A DNA stretch of 38,653 nucleotides from Candidatus Methylomirabilota bacterium (GTDB taxonomy: Bacteria; Methylomirabilota; Methylomirabilia; Rokubacteriales; CSP1-6): assembly GCA_035315345.1 (NCBI GenBank), contig DATFYA010000128.1, positions 1 to 38,653 on the forward strand, given 5' to 3'. Numbering within the stretch: position 1 is the stretch's first letter; every line of letters starts with the position of its first letter. The translations under genes and the position numbers were made by a program. Below are positions 20,166 to 29,730 of the stretch, piece by piece. The notes under the pieces were generated by a model, which worked only from the letters and a program-made list of their open reading frames with translations, had not been told where the DNA came from and made no database searches.

Positions 20166-20831
20166 CTAGAACGCGAGCCGCTCGCGGATGGTGTCCAGGC
20201 GGTCCACCTCGTAGTCCGGCGTGACCTGAAGCTCCTCGGCCGGCGCGTTCGTCCGGTTGCACCAGCAGGTGGTGAACCCGAAGGCGGCCGCGCCCGCCAC
20301 GTCCCAGGCGTTCGAGGAGACGAACACGATCTCCCCCGGCGCCACCCCCAGCGCGCGCGGAGCCAGCTCGTAGACACGCGGCGAGGGCTTGTAGACCTTC
20401 ACCTCGTCCACCGACAGCACGTGGCCGAAGGCCCCGGAGAGCCCGCTCCCGCGCACCACGCGCTCCAGCATGAACGGCGATCCGTTCGAGAGGATGGCGA
20501 GGGGTGTCCCCGCGAGCGCCCGCAGCGTCGCGGGCACCTCGGGAAACGGCGCGAGCGTGAGGTAGGCGCTCATCAGCGCCTCCACCTGAGCCTCGGCGGC
20601 GGTGATGCCGAGCCGGCGCAGGGCGAACCGCAGCGCCTGCCCGGTCACCGCCCAGAAATCCTCGTAGCGCCCCATGAGCGAGCGCAGCCAGGTGTACTCG
20701 AGCTGCTTCTGGCGCCAGAGGTTGGACAGGGTCTGAGGATCCGAGGTGATCTCGCGCGCAGCCTCGATCACCGAGTGGACGTCGAAGAGCGTGCCGTAGG
20801 CGTCGAAGACGAAAGCGCGCGGGGCGGCCAT
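20166..20831 (-). CDS. Haloacid dehalogenase, type II (HAD superfamily)
   Basis: 221 residues, normal for L-2-haloacid dehalogenases. The HAD nucleophile is Asp10 in FVFDAYGTLFDVHSV; motif II is ILSNGSP; motif III Lys is in VKVYKPSPRVYEL; motif IV is FVSSNAWDVAGAAAFG. The DAYGTL and SNGSP variants are those of (S)-2-haloacid dehalogenases, which hydrolyse 2-halocarboxylates to (R)-2-hydroxy acids, although many relatives are phosphatases of unknown substrate. The start ATG lies 11 bases after the carboxypeptidase stop, so the two probably share a transcript. Confidence 0.88.
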   Translation of the reverse strand: MAAPRAFVFDAYGTLFDVHSVIEAAREITSDPQTLSNLWRQKQLEYTWLRSLMGRYEDFWAVTGQALRFALRRLGITAAEAQVEALMSAYLTLAPFPEVPATLRALAGTPLAILSNGSPFMLERVVRGSGLSGAFGHVLSVDEVKVYKPSPRVYELAPRALGVAPGEIVFVSSNAWDVAGAAAFGFTTCWCNRTNAPAEELQVTPDYEVDRLDTIRERLAF

Positions 20832-20842
20832 CGTGCCCGCCC

Positions 20843-21787
20843 TCAGCTGGTGCCGGGGACCGCGGCTCGCGAGCGGCGCTCGCTGGGCCGACGGGGCGGC
20901 AGGGCGGGCCGCCGGGGCCGTCGCGGCGCCGGGGCCACCGGCGCGGACTCGAGGCCCGTCTCGTAGAACCCGAAGCGCAGCACCGTGCGCGCGTCGCGGA
21001 ACGACAGGCTCCGCGTCTGCGCGCCGAGCACGATCAGCAGGAACTGCTGCCCCGACTTCCACGCCGACACCGCCAGGTTGTAGCCGGCCTCTCGCGTGAA
21101 GCCGGTCTTGAGAGCCTGCACGCCGCCGGGGTCCTGGAACAGCGGGATGCGCCGGCTGTAGACGCGGCCGCGATAGACGAACGTGGCACCACCCAGCAGT
21201 GGCCGCGACGACGGGTAGTCGTCGAGAAGGCGTCCGATCAGCTTGGCCAGGTCCTGGGCGGTGCTCCGCTGGGCGGGATCCGGCAGGCCGTGGGCGTTGG
21301 CGAAGTGGGTGTGGCCGAGACCGAGCTCCTCGGCCTTGGCGTTCATCGACGCCACGAAGGCGTCCTCGGTGCCCGCGAGATGCTCGGCCACCGCGGTGGC
21401 CGCGTCGTTGGCGGAGGCGATGGCCACTCCCTCGAGCAGCGTGCGCAGCGGCGCGGTCTCGCCGGTCTTGAGCCCCATGCGATAGCGCGGGGTCAGCGCG
21501 GCGCGATGACTCACCAGCACTGGCTCGTCCCACTGCGCGCGTCCGGCCTCGATGGCCTCGCAGGCCAGATAGAGCGTCATGAGCTTGACCAGGCTCGCGG
21601 GCGCGTGGTCCTCGGCGGGATTCTTGGCGTAGAGCACCCGGCCCTGGGTGTCGAGGAGCAAGACCGACTCCGCGCTCAAGGTCAGGGGCCGACCGTTGAC
21701 GCTGCTGTTCTGAGCTGATGCCGGTGTTGCGACGAGCCAGAGGGCCGCGCTGACGGCGAGGACGGAGATGGCGCGCACTGGGTCCAT
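20843..21787 (-). CDS. D-alanyl-D-alanine carboxypeptidase (S11 family penicillin-binding protein)
   Basis: 314 residues with a signal peptide (about 1-25, ending TPASAQ). The three active-site motifs are intact: SxxK at Ser65-Lys68 (PASLVKLMT), SxN at Ser125-Asn127 (SANDAA) and KTG at 227-229. It removes the terminal D-Ala from peptidoglycan pentapeptides in the periplasm. Compared with PBP5 it lacks the C-terminal beta domain and amphipathic anchor; the tail is instead a short basic Pro/Arg-rich stretch. It lies between the HU and dehalogenase genes on the same strand. Confidence 0.93.
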   Translation of the reverse strand: MDPVRAISVLAVSAALWLVATPASAQNSSVNGRPLTLSAESVLLLDTQGRVLYAKNPAEDHAPASLVKLMTLYLACEAIEAGRAQWDEPVLVSHRAALTPRYRMGLKTGETAPLRTLLEGVAIASANDAATAVAEHLAGTEDAFVASMNAKAEELGLGHTHFANAHGLPDPAQRSTAQDLAKLIGRLLDDYPSSRPLLGGATFVYRGRVYSRRIPLFQDPGGVQALKTGFTREAGYNLAVSAWKSGQQFLLIVLGAQTRSLSFRDARTVLRFGFYETGLESAPVAPAPRRPRRPALPPRRPSERRSRAAVPGTS

Positions 21788-21822
21788 CTTACCCGGCGAG
21801 CGATTTTGCCGAGAGAAAATCC

Positions 21823-22095
21823 CTACCGGACCGCCCGCTTGAGCTCACGCGACGGCTTGAAGCGCGGCGTGCGTCCGCCCGCAACGTGCATGGGCTGACC
21901 GGTGCGCGGGTTCTTGCCTCGGCGCGGCTTGCGGCGGGTGACCGAGAAGGTGCCGAAGCCCACCAGCGTGACCGGCTGTCCCCGCTTGAGCGACGCGCGC
22001 ACCGAGGCGAGGAACGCGCGCAGGGCGCGATCCGCATCCGCCTTGGTCCATCCGCTCGCCGCGGCCATCGTGGCCACGAGATCGACTCGGGTCAT
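21823..22095 (-). CDS. HU-family DNA-binding protein
   Basis: 90 residues, the canonical HU length. The N-terminal helices (TRVDLVATMAAASGWTKADADRAL), the VTLVGFGTFSV strand, the DNA-binding arm RRKPRRGKNPRTGQPM and the C-terminal PRFKPSRELKRAV are all present. It binds and bends DNA as a dimer and compacts the nucleoid. A good sigma-70 promoter (22115-22144, minus strand) serves it and probably the carboxypeptidase gene 35 bases downstream. Confidence 0.95.
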   Translation of the reverse strand: MTRVDLVATMAAASGWTKADADRALRAFLASVRASLKRGQPVTLVGFGTFSVTRRKPRRGKNPRTGQPMHVAGGRTPRFKPSRELKRAVR

Positions 22096-22114
22096 GCCGG
22101 CTGACCGGGCGCGG

Positions 22115-22144
22115 ATGCTAGCAAACCGGACGTTGGAGCGTCAA
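22115..22144 (-). promoter_or_regulatory. Sigma-70-type promoter of the HU gene
   Basis: On the minus strand TTGACG (22139-22144) and TAGCAT (22115-22120) are 18 bases apart, and transcription would start about 12 bases before the ATG. It overlaps the divergent promoter proposed for the glutaredoxin-like gene. Confidence 0.65.
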
Positions 22145-22161
22145 GGGCGAGGTGGTATCGT
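22133..22161 (+). promoter_or_regulatory. Possible divergent promoter of the glutaredoxin-like gene
   Basis: TTGGAG (22133-22138) and TATCGT (22156-22161) are 17 bases apart. The -10 is only 9 bases before the GTG start, so the transcript would have little or no leader. The -35 side overlaps the HU promoter, so the two could not easily be bound by polymerase at once. Confidence 0.4.
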
Positions 22162-22170
22162 GGACGCCGC

Positions 22171-22410
22171 GTGAAAAAGGCGCTGGTGTTCACGATGGAA
22201 GGCAACGTCGATGGCGAGGCCGCGCTCGCATTCTTCCAGGCGCGCGGCGTGGCGGTGGACGTGCGCGACGTCGGGAAGGATCCGGAGGCGAGCCTGGATC
22301 TCTTCGCGCGGGCGGGGCGGCTCGGCGTCCCGACCGTCGTGATCGGCGAGCGCCTGTTCGACGGCTTCGGCCCTCACCGCGAGGAAATCGAGACCCTCCT
22401 GCGCGACTAG
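22171..22410 (+). CDS. Glutaredoxin-like protein lacking cysteines
   Basis: 79 residues from GTG 22171. The layout matches small glutaredoxins: first strand ALVFTMEG, helix, second strand VAVDVRDVGKDPEA, then the cis-Pro motif GVPTVVIGERLFDGF and a C-terminal helix. The position of the CxxC redox site reads TMEGNVDG, and there is no Cys in the whole protein, so it cannot do thiol-disulfide exchange. It may be a binding or regulatory relative. The family assignment rests on the cis-Pro block and length. Confidence 0.7.
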   Translation: MKKALVFTMEGNVDGEAALAFFQARGVAVDVRDVGKDPEASLDLFARAGRLGVPTVVIGERLFDGFGPHREEIETLLRD

Positions 22411-22448
22411 GGGGCCACTAGGCGCGCACTCTCGGGCGACGCGCCGCG

Positions 22449-22478
22449 TTGACGGCCGCCGGCCCGGTGGGGTATAAA
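22449..22478 (+). promoter_or_regulatory. Sigma-70-type promoter of the pyrophosphatase gene
   Basis: TTGACG (22449-22454), an 18-base spacer and TATAAA (22473-22478). Transcription would start near 22485, giving a leader of about 64 bases before the ATG at 22549. AAGGAG at 22534-22539 is a good ribosome-binding site nine bases before that ATG. Confidence 0.75.
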
Positions 22479-22548
22479 CACGCGTTGGGCTCGCGGCGGT
22501 CCTGGCGACCCGACTCACCCTTCGAACCGGCTCAAGGAGATTCGGACT

Positions 22549-23376
<828 letters not shown>

Positions 23377-23400
23377 GAGGACGACGCGCGCAACCCCGGC

Positions 23401-25065
<1,665 letters not shown>

Positions 25066-25078
25066 CCCGGCGCGCCGC

Positions 25079-25321
25079 ATGGGGCGCTCCGGCGTCGTCG
25101 TCTCGCTGCTGGCGCTGCTGGTCGGCGTGATCCTCGGCGCGGCCGCCCTCTCCTGGTGGGAGGGTGGCCGTCAGAGCGCGGACATCGAGGCGCTCAAGGT
25201 GCGGCTGGCCGACGAGCGCGGCCAGGTGGAGGCCAAGATCAAGCAGCTCACCGACGAGCTGAACGTCGAGAAGCAGCGGCGCGAGGCGCTCGAGCAGGTG
25301 CAGGGCGCGGGCCGGCGATAG
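25079..25321 (+). CDS. Small membrane protein with coiled coil
   Basis: 80 residues, no recognised family. One membrane segment (about 6-26, VVVSLLALLVGVILGAAALSW) is followed by a charged heptad-like region (about 34-74, IEALKVRLADERGQVEAKIK and onward) expected to form a coiled coil. It begins 14 bases after the pyrophosphatase stop and is probably co-transcribed. It could be an inner-membrane scaffold or accessory protein; function unknown. Confidence 0.65.
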   Translation: MGRSGVVVSLLALLVGVILGAAALSWWEGGRQSADIEALKVRLADERGQVEAKIKQLTDELNVEKQRREALEQVQGAGRR

Positions 25322-25327
25322 GCCTCC

Positions 25328-26392
25328 TCAGGGGGCCGCGGCCTTCGGGGCGGGCGGCGCAGAGGCGGCGCACGCCTTCTCCCACCGGCTCGGCGCGCCC
25401 AGCGCCTCGCTCAGCGCCTCCTCGATGAACCGGCGCCAGTCGCCTCCGCTCGTGTCGAGGCCGTCGTTGAGGCAGAGGAACTTGATCCCGCTCCGCGCCG
25501 CTTCCCGAAGTCTCGCCTTGTGCAGCGCGGGATTGGCGAAAACCAGGCGGCGCCAGACGACCATGTCGCTCGGCTCGTAGCTGAAGACCGCAGCCCCGCG
25601 CTCCCGCGCCAGGTACTGGTACGCGAGATTGAGCCAGAAGCCGCGCCGATGCCGGAACCTCGACCGGGCCAGGATCGCCAGCTCCTCCCGGAACATCTCG
25701 AGGCAGGTCGGCCAGAGAGCTCGCTGATACGGCTGCGCGATGTGGACCATCATGTTGAGCGAGAGTCGGTCGTGCAGGAGGCGCCGCAGGAGCATCGGCA
25801 TCCACGGCCTCCGGGCCGTGAAGCGCGGCGGGTGGGTGAGCCGCAGGCGGCGCCGGATTCCGCGCCCGGTGTTCCGGAGGATCTCGTAGTAGATGAGATC
25901 GTCCGGGTCCCGGGGCGCATGGATCAGCTCGGGCTTCATCCGGACCACCGCCCGGCCCCGCTCGTCGAAGAAGTCGCGCTCCGTGCACGGCCCGCCCAGG
26001 AGCATGTCGTCGTTGAAGTAGACGTACCGCTCGGCGAGGCCCGGGATCCTCCAGAGGAACGCCTCGATGAGATAGGAGCTGAAGACCGGGAGCGCATAGC
26101 CGTCCGGGAAGATCTCCTGGTGACCGACGACGTGGATCTCGGGTGACGAGGTGTCGAGCCACTGAGGCGGCGCGCCGTCGACGACGAGGTGGATGCGGCG
26201 AATGAACGGGGCGTACCGCTCGAGACTGCGCAGGCTGTAGCGGAGCTCGTCGTTGTCGGTGTGCCGGATCGAGGCGACGGTGGCGGGGTCGCGGCCGCGC
26301 GGTTTGAGCTCGAGAGCGGCGAAGTGCTCGTACGGCGCACGCCACGCCGGGTCGAGCGCATTGACCCACGTGTAGACGGCATCGACTTCCAT
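25328..26392 (-). CDS. Stealth-family sugar-phosphate transferase
   Basis: 354 residues starting at the ATG before EVDAVYTWVN. The Stealth signature blocks are present in order: CR1 DAVYTWVNALDPAW (4-17), CR2 with NDELRYSLRSLERYAPFIRR, VVGHQEIF, ALPVFSSYLIEAFLWRIPGL and YVYFNDDMLLGG, and a CR3-like LSLNMMVHIAQPYQRALWP. These enzymes transfer sugar-1-phosphate (for example GlcNAc-1-phosphate) to build phosphate-linked capsular or cell-surface glycans and are homologous to eukaryotic GlcNAc-1-phosphotransferase. It is cytoplasmic. It is divergent from an alkaline-phosphatase-superfamily gene, which may act on a related phosphodiester, but no other glycan genes are adjacent. Confidence 0.88.
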   Translation of the reverse strand: MEVDAVYTWVNALDPAWRAPYEHFAALELKPRGRDPATVASIRHTDNDELRYSLRSLERYAPFIRRIHLVVDGAPPQWLDTSSPEIHVVGHQEIFPDGYALPVFSSYLIEAFLWRIPGLAERYVYFNDDMLLGGPCTERDFFDERGRAVVRMKPELIHAPRDPDDLIYYEILRNTGRGIRRRLRLTHPPRFTARRPWMPMLLRRLLHDRLSLNMMVHIAQPYQRALWPTCLEMFREELAILARSRFRHRRGFWLNLAYQYLARERGAAVFSYEPSDMVVWRRLVFANPALHKARLREAARSGIKFLCLNDGLDTSGGDWRRFIEEALSEALGAPSRWEKACAASAPPAPKAAAP

Positions 26393-26534
26393 GGCGCCGC
26401 TCGGCGACACACTGTAACAAATTCGTGACGACCAGGCGGGCGTCCGGGCGCATCGCTGACGCGTCGAGTCGACCCCTCGGCGGCTCCCGCCGCCACCCTT
26501 CGGGCTCACGGCCGCGCGCCTCGCCCCACTGCGC

Positions 26535-26540
26535 TAGACT
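26535..26540 (+). promoter_or_regulatory. Possible -10 box giving a leaderless transcript
   Basis: TAGACT ends 8 bases before the ATG at 26549, so transcription would begin at or beside the start codon. No -35 hexamer or Shine-Dalgarno sequence is visible. Confidence 0.35.
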
Positions 26541-26548
26541 GAGGGCCC

Positions 26549-28189
26549 ATGGCTCGTCCACGCGTGCTGGTCATCGGCCTCGATGGCCTCGAGATCTCGA
26601 TCGCCCAGCGGCTCATGGCCGCGGGCCAGATGCCCGCGCTCGCCGAGCTGCACCGCCGGGCCGCCTGCTTCCGGCTCGACCACGGCTCTGCCCAGCGCAC
26701 CGGCCTGGCGTGGGAGCACGTCGCCTCCGGGCTCTCGCCCGAAGCCGGGCGCCGCTGGGCCGCGGTGGAGTTCGATCCGGCCTCCTACCAGGCGTGGCAG
26801 GAGGGCGCCCGGTTCACCCCGTGGTGGACCGGCCTCGATCGGCGGGTCGTCGTCTTCGACACCCCCTACGTGGATCTGCACCGGGCGCCCGACACGCGAG
26901 GCATCGTGGGGTGGGGCGCTCACGATCCCGGCAGCCTGCTGACCGCGACTCCGGGAGGCTTCCTGGCGGAGTTCAAATCCCGGTTCGGGCCCTATCCGGC
27001 CTCCCGCTGGACGTACGGAATGCCGTTTCCCTCGTCCGCCGATACGCAGACGATGGGCGAGTCGCTCTGCCGCGCCCTCGATCTCCGCTCCGCGGCGGCG
27101 TGCTGGCTGGCGACGGAGCGATTCCCGGACTGGGATCTCTTCATCACGGTGGTGGGCGAGCTCCACGGCGCGGTCGAGGCGCTGTGGCACGGCGTCGACG
27201 CGCGCCATCCCCTCCACGGGCATCCCTCGGCACCGGCCGCCGAGCGCGCGCTCGTCGACGTGCACCGGTCGCTGGACCGCATGGTCGGACAGCTCATGCC
27301 CTCCGACGGGCACACCGCGCTCATCGCGTTCAATCCGGGCGGGATGGGGCCGAACCACTCCGACGTCGCCTCCATGGTGTTGCTCCCCGAGCTGCTGTAC
27401 CGCGACGCATTCGGTCATCCGCTCCTCCGCGTGCCGTCGGAGTGGGCCGCGAGCCCCGGCCGCGTGCCCATCCTCCAGGACGGGGCAGGCTGGACGGCGG
27501 CCAGCAAGGCCTGGGTGCCGCCCGTTTCCGCGGAGCTGCTCGATTGGCCTCGCCCGGGACCGCTGCGCACGCTGGTGCGACGCCTGCCGGCACCCGTCAA
27601 AGGGGCGCTCAAGGGAGCGCGGGCCGCGGTGGGGGACTGGCGCGCCCACGGCGGACCCAGGGCCCGGCAGGACCTCCACTGGCAGCCGGCCCTACGCTAC
27701 CGGCGTCACTGGCCGCGCATGCCGGCGTTCGCGCTGCCATCGTTCTACGACGGGCGCATTCGTCTCAACCTGCGAGGCCGCGAGCGGGACGGCATGATCG
27801 AGCCGTCGCGCTACCAGGAAGCATGCGAGGCGATGACGCAGATGCTCGGCGAGTGCCGCAACCCGCGAACGGGTGAGCCCGCGGTCGATTCGATCGAGTG
27901 CGCGGACACCCGCGATCCGCTGGCCCTGACCGGCTCCGAGGCCGACCTGATCGTCGTCTGGCGCGGAGTGGTCACCGCGCTCGAGCATCCACGTCTGGGA
28001 TTGGTCGGGCCGGTGCCGCTCCGCCGGACCGGCGGTCACACCGGACGGTACGGCATGGCCTGCGTGCTCGCACCGGGCCTCGATCCCGGCGACCGAGGCG
28101 TGCGGTCGGCATTCGACGTCGCTCCCACCATCGTGGACCTGCTCGGAGCCCGGCCCGCCGGGCCCATGAGCGGGAAAAGCCTCCTGTAG
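26549..28189 (+). CDS. Alkaline-phosphatase-superfamily (nucleotide pyrophosphatase/phosphodiesterase-like) protein
   Basis: 546 residues, no signal peptide. The N-terminus VLVIGLDGLE gives the first metal Asp (Asp12), and QRTGLAWEHVASGLSPE offers Thr51 as the nucleophile, as in type I phosphodiesterases; the C-terminus FDVAPTIVDLLGARPAGPMSGKSLL is the usual superfamily ending. The second metal site, normally S-D-H-G-F/M, reads FNPGGMGPNH here, so the Asp-His pair is missing. The enzyme may therefore have altered chemistry or be inactive. Its divergent neighbour is a Stealth sugar-phosphate transferase, which suggests a surface-glycan role. Confidence 0.8.
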   Translation: MARPRVLVIGLDGLEISIAQRLMAAGQMPALAELHRRAACFRLDHGSAQRTGLAWEHVASGLSPEAGRRWAAVEFDPASYQAWQEGARFTPWWTGLDRRVVVFDTPYVDLHRAPDTRGIVGWGAHDPGSLLTATPGGFLAEFKSRFGPYPASRWTYGMPFPSSADTQTMGESLCRALDLRSAAACWLATERFPDWDLFITVVGELHGAVEALWHGVDARHPLHGHPSAPAAERALVDVHRSLDRMVGQLMPSDGHTALIAFNPGGMGPNHSDVASMVLLPELLYRDAFGHPLLRVPSEWAASPGRVPILQDGAGWTAASKAWVPPVSAELLDWPRPGPLRTLVRRLPAPVKGALKGARAAVGDWRAHGGPRARQDLHWQPALRYRRHWPRMPAFALPSFYDGRIRLNLRGRERDGMIEPSRYQEACEAMTQMLGECRNPRTGEPAVDSIECADTRDPLALTGSEADLIVVWRGVVTALEHPRLGLVGPVPLRRTGGHTGRYGMACVLAPGLDPGDRGVRSAFDVAPTIVDLLGARPAGPMSGKSLL

Positions 28190-28791
28190 CCCAATTCCGG
28201 CTCGACCGCCCTCCGATCCGAGCAGCGTCAGCCCGGACTCACGTCCAGCTCTCGTTGTGCTTTCTTGCCGGGAATCCGCACGTCTCGAATCTGACTGCGA
28301 AGGCGACGGAGGGTGGCTTGAGCTCGGCGTTTCTGCGATGTGCGCTTGACGCTTGCGCTGTTGCCGCCTTCACCGGGCTGGGCGGGCATTGCTCCTCGCA
28401 ACGTGCGAATGCGTTCCCCTCAGCCTCGATGCGTTGCTGCTCTGCCGAGACTCGACCAAGACAGAACGAGTAGACAAGAGATGAGTGGCGAGTCGGGGCA
28501 GCGGTTGCTTGACGGTTGGCGGGGTCGTCCAGGTATTTGGCGGCGCAAACGACCAGGTCGGAGCCCGTCGCACCGCCGCGGGAACAATGACACGTCTGCT
28601 GACGAGAGATCTTCTCGATGTGTCCGGGAAGGAAGGCATGATCCAGATCATCGACTCCCAGGTGAAGGGTGGTAGCCCCCAGACACTTCAAGCGGGCGAG
28701 GGTGTTTGCCGAATCGCCCACGGACGTACCCGTCGTGAGCCGCAATGCCAGTGACGGAACGGTAGCGCATAGGGATGCCGCGGGGGCACGA
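28190..28791. other. Gene-poor stretch upstream of tRNA-Thr
   Basis: About 600 bases with no convincing gene. Its G+C looks lower than the flanks and open frames on both strands (longest 28239-28745, minus, with only a TTG start) match nothing I recognise and have unusual composition. It may be a decayed insertion or gene remnant beside a tRNA. No terminal repeats or transposase motifs were seen. Confidence 0.4.
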
Positions 28792-28820
28792 GGGACAGAA
28801 TGTGCCGGAAGTGGTAGAGT
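28792..28820 (+). promoter_or_regulatory. Probable promoter of tRNA-Thr
   Basis: GGGACA (28792-28797, four of six matches to TTGACA) and TAGAGT (28815-28820) are 17 bases apart. The -10 ends 12 bases before the tRNA, leaving room for a short 5' leader removed by RNase P. Confidence 0.45.
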
Positions 28821-28832
28821 CTACGGACGAAC

Positions 28833-28907
28833 GCCGGGGTAGCTCAGTGGCAGAGCAACTGATTCGTAATCAGTAGGTCGCGGGTTCAACTCCCGCCCCC
28901 GGCTCCA
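28833..28907 (+). tRNA. tRNA-Thr (anticodon CGT)
   Basis: A full cloverleaf: acceptor GCCGGGG pairs with CCCCGGC; D stem GCTC/GAGC; anticodon stem ACTGA/TCAGT with loop TTCGTAA, anticodon CGT reading ACG; variable loop AGGTC; T stem GCGGG/CCCGC with loop TTCAACT. The discriminator is T and the CCA end is encoded (28905-28907). Confidence 0.96.
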
Positions 28908-29082
28908 CCCATTCCCACGAGTCCTCGGGCCCACGATCTCGCGCCGCGGCGCCGCTTGTGCAGCGATGCGCATGGCGGTATTATGGCGTGCCGCCACCCC
29001 GGCCTCTCGGGTTGACGCATCAGGCGTCGAGACCCCGGTGTTCTGGCTTGCCCCGTCTGGTCTTTCACTCGGAGCGTTGAGA

Positions 29083-29343
29083 ATGAACGATGTGACTGTG
29101 CGTCGGCTCGTGCGGGACAGGATCGCGGATGGCCGATTGCCTCGAAACCGCGGCGGCGCGGTCTCCGCGACCAACGGCACTGACGAAGGATGCGACGCCT
29201 GCTCTACGCCGGTCTCGTCTGAGGAAGTGCTGTACCGAGTTGCCCACGAGGGCTTCCGGCAGATTCGGGTTCACGCCACCTGCTTTGCCATCTGGCGCGA
29301 TGAGCGGAACAAGATGACATCGGGCCTGGCGACCCTGGACTGA
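29083..29343 (+). CDS. Small zinc-finger-like protein
   Basis: 86 residues from ATG 29083, chosen because GGAG at 29070-29073 precedes it; an in-frame ATG at 28966 would add a Trp/Ala-rich stretch with no family resemblance. After VRRLVRDRIADGRLPRN, a CDAC pair and a later HATC pair form a probable four-ligand zinc site, with the sequence between (STPVSSEEVLYRV, then GFRQIRVH) resembling a class of small bacterial proteins of unknown function in which CxxC is followed by HxxC and W-x-x-E/D-R. Probably cytoplasmic. Confidence 0.6.
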   Translation: MNDVTVRRLVRDRIADGRLPRNRGGAVSATNGTDEGCDACSTPVSSEEVLYRVAHEGFRQIRVHATCFAIWRDERNKMTSGLATLD

Positions 29344-29353
29344 GCGTCAATCC

Positions 29354-29566
29354 ATGGCACTCAGCGCGAGAATGCTGGCCTTGATCCAGAAGATCGAAGC
29401 CGCCGATGCGGCACACTTCGCCAAGCTCCACGAGATGACCAGGCTGGACGCCGCCGCCCGCGCCAAGGCACTGGAGAAGAAGCGGGCGAACCTGCGGCTG
29501 GCACGAACGGCTCAGGCGCGCGCGGCCGGGAAGAAGGCGAAGAGCGAGGGCCGGCGCGCCACGTAG
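29354..29566 (+). CDS. Small basic Ala/Lys-rich protein
   Basis: 70 residues, not recognised. It is predicted to be almost wholly helical (ALSARMLALIQKIEAADAAH and onward) with a lysine/arginine-rich C-terminal half (KKRANLRLARTAQARAAGKK). It starts 10 bases after the zinc-finger-like gene, so they may be co-transcribed. The basic tail suggests nucleic-acid contact, but this is a guess, and a chance ORF in GC-rich DNA cannot be excluded. Confidence 0.5.
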   Translation: MALSARMLALIQKIEAADAAHFAKLHEMTRLDAAARAKALEKKRANLRLARTAQARAAGKKAKSEGRRAT

Positions 29567-29716
29567 CTGTCCCCCCTGCGTCGTCGGCTCGGGCGGGCCC
29601 TTCACAAGCTGTCCATGCGGGTCGGGCCACCGGCGCCGGGACGCGTGACGCGCCGCATGCCGGAGCCCGCTCCTCCACGCCCGCACGCCGGAGCGGCCGG
29701 CGGCCTCGAAGGCTGA

Positions 29717-29722
29717 TAGTCT
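29717..29722 (+). promoter_or_regulatory. Possible -10 box giving a leaderless radical SAM transcript
   Basis: TAGTCT ends 8 bases before GTG 29731. As at 26535, no -35 or ribosome-binding site is visible. Its spacing favours GTG 29731 over the in-frame ATG at 29743 as the start. Confidence 0.35.
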
Positions 29723-29730
29723 TGTAGGCC

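Noticed and set aside
19912-20169. An 85-codon frame overlapping the SWIB-like mini-gene
   Set aside because: It begins at the ATG inside the ribosome-binding region and its translation has no coherent fold; the 52-codon frame has better start spacing and a domain-like sequence.
28239-28745. A 168-codon minus-strand ORF as a real gene
   Set aside because: It has only a TTG start, no ribosome-binding site, no recognised motif and an atypical composition.
28833-28907. Integration site (attB/attL) at the tRNA 3' end
   Set aside because: No second copy of the tRNA 3' sequence and no integrase were found in the window.
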